From positions 1-23,582 of the forward strand of contig JAEZHS010000488.1 in assembly GCA_023436825.1 (NCBI GenBank): a stretch of DNA of 23,582 nt, in the 5' to 3' direction. Source of the DNA: Pseudomonadota bacterium (GTDB lineage Bacteria > Pseudomonadota > Alphaproteobacteria > Reyranellales > Reyranellaceae). Under the pieces are notes generated by a model that worked only from the letters and a program-made list of their open reading frames with translations, was not told the origin of the DNA and ran no database searches. The translations under genes were made by a program, and so were the position numbers. Positions 13,770 through 20,990 of the stretch are shown one piece after another (position 1 is the first letter of the stretch; each line of letters opens with the position of its first letter).

Positions 13770-13934
13770 TCACTTCATCGCTTCGGCGACGTTGCTCATC
13801 AAGTTGGTCACCGAGCCGCCGACCAGCTTCAAGCTAGTGATCGCGGCGACCGAGATCAGCGCGGCGATCAGGGTATACTCGATGGCGGTGGCGCCCTGTT
13901 CGCTTTTCATCAAACGACGGAAAATGGACAGCAT
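13770..13934 (-). CDS. flp: Flp/Fap family type IVb pilin
   Basis: 54 residues from the ATG at 13934, with GGAG 7 bases upstream; the frame is open to 14093 but only this start gives the Flp form. Leader MLSIFRRLMKSEQG, then the processing motif G|ATAIEYTLIAALISVAAIT with Glu5 and Tyr6, and a short amphipathic tail. Flp subunits are cut by a TadV/CpaA-type prepilin peptidase and assembled by the Tad machinery into thin adhesive pili. No tad/cpa genes lie in this window, so the assembly genes must be elsewhere. It stands alone with its own leader region and a hairpin after it. Confidence 0.93.
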   Translation of the reverse strand: MLSIFRRLMKSEQGATAIEYTLIAALISVAAITSLKLVGGSVTNLMSNVAEAMK

Positions 13935-13951
13935 TGGGTATCTCCAAAGAA

Positions 13952-13963
13952 AAGAACGTTCTT
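13952..13963. promoter_or_regulatory. Perfect 12-bp palindrome in the flp leader
   Basis: AAGAACGTTCTT lies just upstream of the flp ribosome-binding site (GGAG at 13942-13945). It could be an operator or an mRNA element close enough to affect ribosome access. It does not fit the spacing of the alphaproteobacterial LexA box. Confidence 0.25.
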
Positions 13964-14094
13964 CTGCCTTTTGACCGGCGCTCTTGCCCGTCGCTCCACG
14001 GTTCTGGGGACCAATGATGCGAGTGACCTGAACGCTGGGGACGGTTATGTGTCCCAAAACCTCATTAAATGGTTGAGGTCTGTAAACTAACATA

Positions 14095-14125
14095 TTGATA
14101 AGGAATGCCTGCTCAACGCTATAAT
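14095..14125 (+). promoter_or_regulatory. Candidate promoter of the universal stress protein gene
   Basis: TTGATA (14095-14100) and a perfect TATAAT (14120-14125), with a long 19-base spacer, in the most AT-rich stretch of the window. Predicted start near 14132, leaving a leader of about 100 nt. TATCAA (14128-14133) mirrors TTGATA, giving a widely spaced inverted repeat around the promoter. Confidence 0.5.
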
Positions 14126-14229
14126 TGTATCAACTTCATCGCCGGCGCTGAACCTTTGGCCTCTTGCACTTTTGCAGGCTCAATGCGATCGAGGCACGTG
14201 GTATGGTTCACAGACAGGGGAGGCATGTC

Positions 14230-15036
14230 ATGAAGTCAATTCTGACAATGGCCTGGACGGCAGAAGATCCGTCGGCATTCGATCTGGCAGCCAAGCTGGC
14301 GCGGGCTTTCGACGCCAGGCTGGTCGGCCTCGAACCGCCATCCTACGGCGTCATGAGCATGGCTTGGGCCGATGCCGGCATGGGCGCGCCGATCGGCGGC
14401 GGGCTGGCCGAAGACGCCGAGGAGCGCCAGCGCGTGGCGGCGGTGAAGCAGGCCTTCGAGCAGCGGGCGATCGGGCTCAACTCGGAATGGCGCTCGGCCG
14501 ATGACAGTGGCCCGACCGCCATCGGCACCATCGGGCGCGCCTACGATCTGATCGTCATGCCGCAACCCGGCGCCCTGCCCAAGATGCCCGAGAGCGTCTT
14601 CGAGACCGCCCTGTTCGATTCCGGTCGTCCGGTCCTGGTGGTGCCGCAGGGCTTCGGCGGCATGGTGGGCAAGCGGATCCTGTTCGCCTGGAATGGCTCA
14701 ACCGAGAGTGCCCGCGCGATTTCGCTCGCCATGCCCGTGCTGAGCGGCGCCGAATCGATCGACGTGCTGAGCGTCGAAGGCGCCATGGTCCCGGGGCCGA
14801 GCGCCGCCGAGATCGCCGAATCGCTCAGGAGCCACGGCCTCAACGTCACCAGCCAGCATGTCAAGCCGGGCAGCCGCTCGGCCGGGCAGACCATCGTCGA
14901 CACCGCGGTCAGCGGCGGCGCCGACCTGATCGTGAAGGGTGCCTATACGCAAAGTCGTCTTCGCCAGATGATCTTCGGCGGCATGACGCGCCACCTCATC
15001 CTTAATTCGACCCTTCCAGTGCTGTTCTCGTACTGA
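14230..15036 (+). CDS. Universal stress protein with two tandem USP domains
   Basis: 268 residues from the ATG at 14230, which has GGGGAGG 6 bases upstream; the frame is open to 14164 but that extension has no ribosome site. The first half (SILTMAWTAEDPSAFDLAAKLARAFDARLVGLE) is a USP fold with weaker motifs. The second (KRILFAWNGSTESARAISLAMPVL, then ADLIVKGAYTQSRLRQMIFGGMTRHLI) carries the G-x2-G-x9-G-like nucleotide-binding loop. Double USPs of this size are common in alphaproteobacteria and often respond to stress or low oxygen. Cytoplasmic; no clear partner genes nearby. A good -10 (TATAAT) lies upstream. Confidence 0.92.
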   Translation: MKSILTMAWTAEDPSAFDLAAKLARAFDARLVGLEPPSYGVMSMAWADAGMGAPIGGGLAEDAEERQRVAAVKQAFEQRAIGLNSEWRSADDSGPTAIGTIGRAYDLIVMPQPGALPKMPESVFETALFDSGRPVLVVPQGFGGMVGKRILFAWNGSTESARAISLAMPVLSGAESIDVLSVEGAMVPGPSAAEIAESLRSHGLNVTSQHVKPGSRSAGQTIVDTAVSGGADLIVKGAYTQSRLRQMIFGGMTRHLILNSTLPVLFSY

Positions 15037-15076
15037 CAGGGTTCCAACGGCGCCTCATCCTTAGGGCCGCAACCCG

Positions 15077-15196
15077 ACGACCTCACCCTGAGGAGCGCCC
15101 GAAGGGCGCGTCTCGGTCGCGCTGAGTAGCAACATCAAGACCGGTTCGCACCGTTCGAGACGCATCGCTTCGCGATGCTCCTCAGGGCGAGGTCGT
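15077..15196. repeat. REP/BIME-like palindromic repeat able to form a cloverleaf
   Basis: The outer arms 15077-15096 and 15177-15196 pair at 19 of 20 positions. Inside, GCGCCC-GAA-GGGCGC (15095-15109) and GCATCGC-TTC-GCGATGC (15162-15178) form two hairpins, and CGTCTCG (15109-15115) pairs with CGAGACG (15156-15162) to close a third arm. The CCTCACCCTGAGGAGCG-type arm resembles a repeat dispersed in many alphaproteobacterial genomes (from memory, not checked). It lies in the 220-bp gap between the stress-protein gene and the next + strand gene. Confidence 0.75.
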
Positions 15197-15256
15197 GTTG
15201 AAGCCTCATGATCTCGGCACTGGAGCGCCGCGCCCCCACCGTCTAGAACCCGCGCC

Positions 15257-16762
15257 ATGGCGGAAGTTCCCCGTTCGACGGCTGATGCACGAGGTGTGCG
15301 CCGCACGCTGATTGTGATCGCATGCGCCGTCGTCGTGGCGGCAGCCGTCCTCTTGGCGGTGATGCGCGAGGAGACGCCGACGAGCGGACCGACGGTCGAC
15401 GAAAGGATCGCCGTGCTGCGGACGGAGCGCGCCGGCCTGCAAGCCCGCGCCGACAGCGAAGCGCGGATCGGCCTGCTGCCTGCCTTCCGTACAGCCAGCC
15501 TGTTGTTCGACGCCCTGGCAGTGCGGTCGGAGTCGGACGGCGATCGCGCCTTCGATCTTCTCCCGTCGTATCGGCGCGAGGCGTTCGGCGAGCTCGACGT
15601 CCTGAACGGTGCGCTGAAGGACGCGCTCGACAGGCCGAGCGAGGGCGCGCGGCTCGCCGCGCACAAGGTCGCCGCCGGCGCGGCGGCGCAGCTCGATCGG
15701 CTGGCGGTCGACGCCATGCCGCTGATCCTGTCCTATGCGCCGCGCTTCGTGCCCCCGCGCCGAGCCACCGGCGAACTCACCATCGCCCCGGGTACTCCGG
15801 AAGCGGCACCGCACGGGGCACTGCAGCTCGACAGGCCAGGGGCACCATTGGCCAATCCGGCAATGCAGGCCGTGCCGCGCTACGCGCCGGATTTCGCCGC
15901 AGCCGGCGATGACGATCCGCCGCTGCGGATCGAGATCGTCGGGTCGCACCTGGCATCCGCCGGCGGCCCACCGCCGATGCTGTCGATCGGCGCGTGGCGA
16001 GGGGCGGCGACCGTGACGCCGGAGCGGCTGCGCTTTTCGGTTCCGCGCACTGCCTTCCCGACCGATTCGCGCCGGACGAGCTTCGCGGCAGCCACACTGT
16101 CAATCCGGCGCGGCTCGCGCACAGTGCTGTTCCAGCTCCTGTTCACCGTGCTGCCCGACCGTCCGGGCTCGTTCGCTTTCGACCAGCGGGCGGTCACGAA
16201 GACGTTGGAGTCCAATACGTTGGTCTCACCCGAGATCCTGTCGCGCGCGCCCCCGGGGGAGACCCGAACGGTGCGCCGTTGCTTCGACCCGCCGTCGGGC
16301 TGGCGCTTCGACAAGGAACGTCAGCGCGTGGTCATCGTCGAACGGCTGGGTTGGCAGGATGACGCTAGCGATCCGACGCTGAACGCGGGCTCGGTCGAGT
16401 TCGTCCCTGCCGAGGAACCCGGGCAGGTCTGCATCGCCGTGATCGCCCGCCCGGTCATGCGCAGCGCGCGAACGGCAACGATCGGCCGCTTCGAGGCGAC
16501 CTTGGTGCGCGATCGGCCGAACGAGACGGTGGTCAAGAGCGGCGTTCGCGCGCTCGACTGGCGCGAGGTCGTGCGCGTGCCGATCGACCCCGGGATGGTC
16601 GAATGGAAGCTCTACATGCGGCTCTTCGATGACATCGACCGCGAGTTCGAAGGCACTGCCGACGCCGGCCTGCCGCGTGTCAGCCTGCCCTTCGTGAGCG
16701 TCGGCCTGGACGACGACGGCCACACGCTCGTCCTGCGCGCCGATCCGACGGCGGAGCCTTAG
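15257..16762 (+). CDS. Unrecognised membrane-anchored protein, periplasmic, with a TIG/IPT-like segment
   Basis: 501 residues from the ATG at 15257; no ribosome site is seen, so the start is less certain. A single N-terminal membrane segment (about 16-36, TLIVIACAVVVAAAVLLAVM) follows a basic stretch, so the rest is likely periplasmic. About 45-150 is helical and charged, perhaps coiled-coil (VDERIAVLRTERAGLQARAD). About 225-295 (LRIEIVGSHLASAGGPPPML... LRFSVPRTAF) resembles an IPT/TIG beta-sandwich by pattern only. The remainder is beta-rich with two isolated cysteines. No catalytic motif and no known family is recognised. It stands alone between two REP-like repeats. Confidence 0.75.
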   Translation: MAEVPRSTADARGVRRTLIVIACAVVVAAAVLLAVMREETPTSGPTVDERIAVLRTERAGLQARADSEARIGLLPAFRTASLLFDALAVRSESDGDRAFDLLPSYRREAFGELDVLNGALKDALDRPSEGARLAAHKVAAGAAAQLDRLAVDAMPLILSYAPRFVPPRRATGELTIAPGTPEAAPHGALQLDRPGAPLANPAMQAVPRYAPDFAAAGDDDPPLRIEIVGSHLASAGGPPPMLSIGAWRGAATVTPERLRFSVPRTAFPTDSRRTSFAAATLSIRRGSRTVLFQLLFTVLPDRPGSFAFDQRAVTKTLESNTLVSPEILSRAPPGETRTVRRCFDPPSGWRFDKERQRVVIVERLGWQDDASDPTLNAGSVEFVPAEEPGQVCIAVIARPVMRSARTATIGRFEATLVRDRPNETVVKSGVRALDWREVVRVPIDPGMVEWKLYMRLFDDIDREFEGTADAGLPRVSLPFVSVGLDDDGHTLVLRADPTAEP

Positions 16763-16922
16763 GCCTAAGCATTCTCCTCCCCCCTTTTGCGGGGGAGGGT
16801 AGGGAGGGGGCCGGCCTCAGTGATGATGATCTGTGAAGTTTCAGATCTGAAATCGAGAGGCTTTCCTTTGCAGCTTGCCCCTCCCGTCCTCCCCCGTAGG
16901 ACGAGGGAGGTGGTCTGAGGCC
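16758..16922. repeat. REP-like composite between convergent genes, likely bidirectional terminator
   Basis: The region holds, in order: a perfect palindrome CTTAGGCCTAAG (16758-16769) over the stop of the + strand gene; hairpin CCTCCCCC/GGGGGAGG (16776-16783 with 16791-16798, T-rich loop); GGCCTCAG (16813-16820), which pairs with CTGAGGCC (16915-16922); a perfect palindrome TTTCAGATCTGAAA (16839-16852); and a long hairpin (16880-16910, CCTCCCGTCCT with AGGACGAGGGAGG). The C/G-rich hairpins look like another dispersed alphaproteobacterial repeat. Between convergent genes this could stop transcription from both sides. Confidence 0.65.
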
Positions 16923-16924
16923 CG

Positions 16925-18124
16925 CTACCGCCCGCGAGCCTCGAGGCGGAGGCGGCGCTTGCCCGTGGCGTCCGTCAGGTCGAGCGTCGTGCCCGCGAGC
17001 TGTGCCTGGCGCACCGCGGACAGCGCGTCGAGAAAGCGCTTCTCGGCGGCGGCTGGCGCCGGCGCACAGCCCATCAGCGTCGTCGCCGCCGGCTCGAATC
17101 GCAGCCCGTCCGCATCGAGCTGGTAGCTGCCGATCAGTGAATTGCAGCCGGTCGAGCCGCTGAACTTGCCGTTCTCGTCGAGCCGCAACCGAGGCCGTTG
17201 CCGCCAGTCGTCGTAGACCGGTTTCTCGCCGTCGATCTCGATCACCCGCCATTCGGTGTCGCGCAACGCCGAGTTGCGCTGCGCCAGCGTCGGGCATGCG
17301 CCGTCGCGCTTGAGGTTGAGGAATTGCTCGGCCTCGACCTCGCCGGAGACGAAGCGGCCGATGATCTCGACATAGAGCTGTGCTTCCCTGGACGGCGTCG
17401 CTTCGGTCCAGGCGCGTTCGAGGTCGGGCTCGGCGCCGCCCGGCGCCAGTTCGAAGGTGCGGCCGGTGAGGCACTCGGTGAACAGGCCACCGGTCTGGGT
17501 GTCGCGGTAGAGACCCGAGAGCCGGAAACGATCGTCGATCGGATCGGCGGTGGCGGCGCGCTCGAGCTCGCCGCCGTTCTCGGCGACCAGCTTGTCGCCA
17601 TTGGCCTCGCGGAAGACGCGTCGGGGAACCACGCCGCCGCGCAGCACCATGCGTACGCCGCCATCGACCTCCTGCGCCCATTGGCCGAGATCGACGGTCT
17701 CGTTGGCGCCTCTGCGATCGCGCAGGCGAAAGATGCCGTCGGGGAACAGGGTGATGGTGAGGCCGCCGCCCTGGTACGTGCGCGGCGGCTCGCCCGGCCG
17801 TCCGATGGCGTGGCAGCGCATCGAGCGGCCGCCGGCGGTGAGGGTGGCTTCGCGACCGCGGCCGCGCAACTCGTAGTAGGAATCGCCGAAGGCGAAGCCC
17901 GAGCCCGAGGTTTGACGCGACAACTCAACTTCCGGTTGGCCCGGTACGCTGATCGTCGCGAAGTCGCCGTCCTTGGAAAAGACGGCGGAGAAATCGGTGC
18001 CGCCAGGGCAGGCATACATCACCTGCAGGCCGGGCGGCTGGGCCTGGGGACCGGGTTCGGCCGGCGGCGTTTGGGCCTGCGCCGTCGTGGCGGCGAGCAT
18101 CGCAAGAAAAACGAGTCTCCTCAT
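16925..18124 (-). CDS. Exported multidomain protein: MliC-like lysozyme-inhibitor domain, middle domain, META/HslJ domain
   Basis: 399 residues from the ATG at 18124, whose ATGA overlaps the permease stop. Signal peptide about 1-19 (RRLVFLAMLAATTAQA), with no lipobox. About 28-105 fits MliC (VMYACPGGTDFSAVFSKDG... FAFGDSYYELRGRGREATL), a fold that inhibits C-type lysozyme. About 175-285 (LSGLYRDTQTGGLFTECLTG... LYVEIIGRFVSGEVEAEQF) resembles an NlpE/YbaY-like beta domain. 287-399 is a META domain (LRDTEWRVIEIDG, GSTGCNSLIGSYQL, TTLMGC, EKRFLDAL), as in the heat-shock protein HslJ. It is probably a periplasmic envelope-stress or host-lysozyme defence protein. The three-part fusion is unusual to me. 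Domain calls are by motif reading. Confidence 0.88.
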   Translation of the reverse strand: MRRLVFLAMLAATTAQAQTPPAEPGPQAQPPGLQVMYACPGGTDFSAVFSKDGDFATISVPGQPEVELSRQTSGSGFAFGDSYYELRGRGREATLTAGGRSMRCHAIGRPGEPPRTYQGGGLTITLFPDGIFRLRDRRGANETVDLGQWAQEVDGGVRMVLRGGVVPRRVFREANGDKLVAENGGELERAATADPIDDRFRLSGLYRDTQTGGLFTECLTGRTFELAPGGAEPDLERAWTEATPSREAQLYVEIIGRFVSGEVEAEQFLNLKRDGACPTLAQRNSALRDTEWRVIEIDGEKPVYDDWRQRPRLRLDENGKFSGSTGCNSLIGSYQLDADGLRFEPAATTLMGCAPAPAAAEKRFLDALSAVRQAQLAGTTLDLTDATGKRRLRLEARGR

Positions 18125-19164
18125 CGCCGTGCCTCGGGAATCTTGCCGTCGGAGGACAGCAGCACGGCAATCGGCCGCGTCGTTTCGAACTGGGCCAGCA
18201 CGATCAGGCTGACCACCGTGATTGGCACGCACAGGAACATGCCGACGACGCCCCATATCGTGCCCCATACCATCAGCGAGACGATCACCACCAGCGGTGA
18301 GAGGTTGAGCGAGCTGCCCATGATCGCAGGCTCGACCACGTTGGCCGTCACGACCTGAATGGTGCCGAAGACCAGCAGCACGATGAGGAAGGGGGTGAGG
18401 TTGTCGAACTGCACCAGCGTCAGCACGGCGGGCGCGACGATGGCGAGGATCGAGCCCACGGTGGGAATGTAATAGAAGAAGAACACCATTACCGCCCAGA
18501 AAGCGGCGAAGTCGACGCCGACCGAAGCCATCACGCTGTAGGCCAATGCCGAAGTGATCGCGGCGAGCGTGGTCTTGATGCGGATATAGACGCGGATGTC
18601 GTGGTCGATCTGGTCGAGCACGGCCTCGACGCGTTCCTGGTTTTCACCCGAGCCCAGCACGATGACGAGCTTGCGGCGGAAGCGCGCCTGCTCGACGAAG
18701 AGAAAGCCGGCATAGATCACGACGATGCCGGCCACGCTCACCACCGAGGCGGCGGCCGTGGCGATGCTGCTCAGCGTATCGGCAAGGCTGATGCGATCGA
18801 ACAGCTCACCGATGGTCGGCGCTTGCTCCATGCCGACCAGCCGCGCCGCTTCGTTGATCAGGACCTGCAGGCGCCGTTCGTAGTTGGGCGCGGCGTCGAT
18901 CACGGCAGTGACGTTGCGCCCGATGGTCCGGCCGACGACCCACAGCAGGCCGCCCATGATGCAGACCGCCACCACCAGGGCGACCGACCGCGGCATGCGC
19001 AGGCGACCGATGCGCGGATGCTCGAAGGCGTCGGCCAGCGCGTCGATCATGTACCAGAGCACGATGCCCAGCACGAAGGGCAGAAGCAGGCCGCGACCCG
19101 CCACGAGAAGATACATCGTGGCCGCAACAACGATGGCCCAGAGGGCGGCGCGCTGGAGGGTCAT
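18121..19164 (-). CDS. AI-2E/PerM family integral membrane permease
   Basis: 347 residues; ATG at 19164, only a weak GGG upstream. Family layout is clear: two N-terminal helices (LWAIVVAATMYLLVAGRGLLL, FVLGIVLWYMIDALADAFE), a third, a central soluble stretch (about 85-135), then a block of C-terminal helices with the conserved FFYYIPTVGSILAIVAP, VEPAIMGSSLNLSPLVVIVSL and WGTIWGVVGMFLCVPI segments. Members include TqsA (AI-2 export), PerM and Na+/H+ antiporters, so substrate cannot be assigned. Its stop overlaps the start of the MliC-META gene, implying translational coupling and possibly a joint envelope role. Identification of the family is firm. Confidence 0.94.
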   Translation of the reverse strand: MTLQRAALWAIVVAATMYLLVAGRGLLLPFVLGIVLWYMIDALADAFEHPRIGRLRMPRSVALVVAVCIMGGLLWVVGRTIGRNVTAVIDAAPNYERRLQVLINEAARLVGMEQAPTIGELFDRISLADTLSSIATAAASVVSVAGIVVIYAGFLFVEQARFRRKLVIVLGSGENQERVEAVLDQIDHDIRVYIRIKTTLAAITSALAYSVMASVGVDFAAFWAVMVFFFYYIPTVGSILAIVAPAVLTLVQFDNLTPFLIVLLVFGTIQVVTANVVEPAIMGSSLNLSPLVVIVSLMVWGTIWGVVGMFLCVPITVVSLIVLAQFETTRPIAVLLSSDGKIPEARR

Positions 19165-19251
19165 GGGCTATAGTACCCTGATGTGAGGTCGCGCCGCCCA
19201 AGAAATGATGCGCGGTCCAGCACGCCCACTCCGGGCTTGGGGAGATGACAA

Positions 19252-19632
19252 ATGGCAAATCTGCTGTTCGGCTTTCAAGGACGCGCGAACCGCGCCAAGT
19301 TCTGGCTGGTCGCGCTCGGAATCCTCGTCGTGGAGTTGATTCTCTTCGCCGCGATCTTCGGCGATGTCGCCACGTCGGGCGATCCCGAGCAGATCGCAGC
19401 GGCGATAGGCCCGCTCGCTCGCATCGTGCTCTTCGTTTTCTTCGTCGTGGCGACCTGGATCACCGTAGCCGTCGCGGTGAAGCGCTATCACGACCGCAAC
19501 AAGAGCGGGTGGTGGGTGCTGATCGTCTTCGTGCCGGTCATCGGCGGCCTGTGGTACCTGATCGAGTGCGGCTTCCTGCGCGGGACAACCGGTCCGAACA
19601 ACTACGGTCCCGACCCGCTTGCGGCGGCCTGA
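19252..19632 (+). CDS. DUF805 family small membrane protein
   Basis: 126 residues; GGGGAG 7 bases before the ATG. The DUF805 signature start is seen (LLFGFQGRANRAKFWLV), followed by three or four membrane segments, the VAVKRYHDRNKSGWWVLI block and the end GTTGPNNYGPDPLA. The family is common and of unknown function (E. coli YhaH/YhaI); it sits in the inner membrane. It is transcribed away from the permease gene, with 87 bp between the starts, so the two may share a control region. Its last 31 bp overlap the 3' end of the convergent winged-helix gene. Confidence 0.93.
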   Translation: MANLLFGFQGRANRAKFWLVALGILVVELILFAAIFGDVATSGDPEQIAAAIGPLARIVLFVFFVVATWITVAVAVKRYHDRNKSGWWVLIVFVPVIGGLWYLIECGFLRGTTGPNNYGPDPLAAA

Positions 19633-19880
19633 CCGCGGGTCAAGCGCGGGAGCATATCGGCGCGGCGCAGCGCCGCCCGGCCACGTTCGGTCAGCTCGAC
19701 GCGATGCTCGCCGCTCTCGCCGCCGCATTGGCGGATCAGCCCGTCGGCGCGCGCATCCTCCCACACCGGAAAGCGCGGGCAGGAGCTGCGCCAGGCATCC
19801 ATGACGTCCTCGCGGCTGCGCGGGCGATCGGCGACCCATTGCAGGAACTGGATCATGATCAGGCTGGGCTGAGTCGGCAT
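19602..19880 (-). CDS. Small winged-helix-like protein, last gene of the membrane-paralog array
   Basis: 92 residues from the ATG at 19880, with GGAG 10 bases upstream; the frame is open to 20060 but that extension lies over the preceding gene. The core SLIMIQFLQWVADRPRSREDVMDAWRSSC... FPVWEDARADGLIRQCGG... RVELTERGRAAL reads as helix-helix-helix plus wing (the ELTERGRAAL end is typical of MarR/PadR-like folds). Small proteins of this type, often starting with the same 'PSLIMIxFLxWVAxRP' stretch, are widespread in alphaproteobacteria and uncharacterised. It starts one base after the stop of membrane paralog A. It may regulate the array, but DNA binding has not been shown. Confidence 0.75.
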   Translation of the reverse strand: MPTQPSLIMIQFLQWVADRPRSREDVMDAWRSSCPRFPVWEDARADGLIRQCGGESGEHRVELTERGRAALRRADMLPRLTRGQAAASGSGP

Positions 19881-19881
19881 G

Positions 19882-20382
19882 TCACGGATGCTCCAAGTCA
19901 ACGTGTGGCGAACGCGCCGCGCGTGTGCCCATCGTCCAGGCGCGTCCAGCAAGATAGCCCGCGAACAGTGAACTTGCAGCGGCGACATGGGCCTGGCGGG
20001 GCAGGCTTCCCGGTGGCAGGAAGCCGGAGACGGCATCGACCAGGGCCGCCGCCACAACACCGATGCCGATCACGGCGCCATCGAGGGCCGGCTGCGGACG
20101 CACCACGCCCCACACCTGGTCGGTCTGCACGCCGATCGCCCGACCCCGGACCATCCCGCCTATGGTGCCGACAAGGGCGGTGGCGGCCCAGGTCGCATCG
20201 TGCGCGAACGTCGTCACCGCGCCGGCCAACAGTACCACGGCGACCAGTGTGGCGAGGAACGGCGGCATGGCAAGGCGCCATAGCTTCTGTGGCTTGCCTT
20301 GGGCTTCGGGGACTGCAGCCCACAGGCAGCCTGCCGCCGCGACCACCGTCAGGATGTTTACGAGGCTAAGTGGATAGGTCAT
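19882..20382 (-). CDS. Small multi-TM membrane protein, paralog A of a four-member array
   Basis: 166 residues from the ATG at 20382 (weak ribosome site). About four or five membrane helices: SLVNILTVVAAAGCLWAAV, PFLATLVAVVLLAGAVTTF, TWAATALVGTIGGMVRG, a fourth near 105-125, and SLFAGYLAGRAWTMGTR at the end. The middle carries the array signature G-h-x-x-G-M-x-R-G-x-x-h-x-h-x-x-D-x-x-W-x-x-h-R (IGGMVRGRAIGVQTDQVWGV). The end has the shared 'AGYLAGRA' helix. It resembles the general style of CcdC/DUF1453 proteins but I cannot assign it. The next gene starts one base after its stop. Confidence 0.8.
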   Translation of the reverse strand: MTYPLSLVNILTVVAAAGCLWAAVPEAQGKPQKLWRLAMPPFLATLVAVVLLAGAVTTFAHDATWAATALVGTIGGMVRGRAIGVQTDQVWGVVRPQPALDGAVIGIGVVAAALVDAVSGFLPPGSLPRQAHVAAASSLFAGYLAGRAWTMGTRAARSPHVDLEHP

Positions 20383-20471
20383 CGACGGACATACGCGGCT
20401 TCACACGACGGTCTCCCCGACAGACCTACACGGCCCGCAGACGGCGAACAATGCGCCGGTTGCATGATTGC

Positions 20472-20990
20472 CTATCCTTCGGCCGGCGGCGAGGGGTGGT
20501 CGTACAGGTCCGACTGAGGCTCGTGCCTGGAGCGCAGCAGCACGGCCGCCGACCGGCCGACCAGAAAGGAAGCGATCACGGTCAGGCCGAGTTCCATCGT
20601 CGGCTGATCGGCGGGTCCGATCGCAGCCAGGGCAATCTCGATCAGGGCCAGGCCGGCGAGCCCGGCGGTCGCGACGAGACAATCATGGGCGTTGCGCAGT
20701 CGCATCAACCGCCACTTACGGTCGACATTGATCCGCAGCCAATAGCCGCGCGCCACGCCGGCGAGGGCGGCGAGGATGGCGAACATCCACAGGCCGGGAT
20801 TCTTGAGCTCGCCCCATGTCGGATAGGCGATCAGAGAAAGGGCTGCCAGCGCTGCAAGTGCGGCAGTCACCGCAGGCCGCCAGTCTCGAACCACGCGGCC
20901 GGTGCTTTCGGGCAAGGCGGAATAGGTCGCTGAAAGCGCGCACGAGAGCATTAGGCCATGGGTGAGATAGATGCTGGAGACAAGCGTCAT
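20472..20990 (-). CDS. Small multi-TM membrane protein, paralog B
   Basis: 172 residues from the ATG at 20990, which overlaps the MORN gene stop (ATGA), so the two are translationally coupled; the frame is open to 21134 over the MORN gene and that part is rejected. Helices: IYLTHGLMLSCALSATYSA, AVTAALAALAALSLIAY, LWMFAILAALAGVARGYWL, CLVATAGLAGLALIEIALAAI and LGLTVIASFLVGRSAAVLL. The signature AGVARGYWLRINVDRKWRLM matches paralog A's at the G, RG, D and W positions. The tail is charged and Pro-rich (cytoplasmic or periplasmic end not decided). No known function. Confidence 0.8.
   Translation of the reverse strand: MTLVSSIYLTHGLMLSCALSATYSALPESTGRVVRDWRPAVTAALAALAALSLIAYPTWGELKNPGLWMFAILAALAGVARGYWLRINVDRKWRLMRLRNAHDCLVATAGLAGLALIEIALAAIGPADQPTMELGLTVIASFLVGRSAAVLLRSRHEPQSDLYDHPSPPAEG

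Noticed and set aside
14095..14133. FNR/FixK box upstream of the stress-protein gene
   Set aside because: TTGAT and ATCAA halves are present but far apart, not separated by four bases as FNR/FixK sites need.
14157..14177. Possible sigma-54 promoter (TTGGCCTCTTGCACTTTTGC)
   Set aside because: The distance between GG and GC is 6 or 14 bases, not the required 10.
19165..19200. Leaderless promoter for the permease gene (TACTAT just before the ATG)
   Set aside because: The nearest -35-like TTGGGC is 20 bases away and the match is weak.
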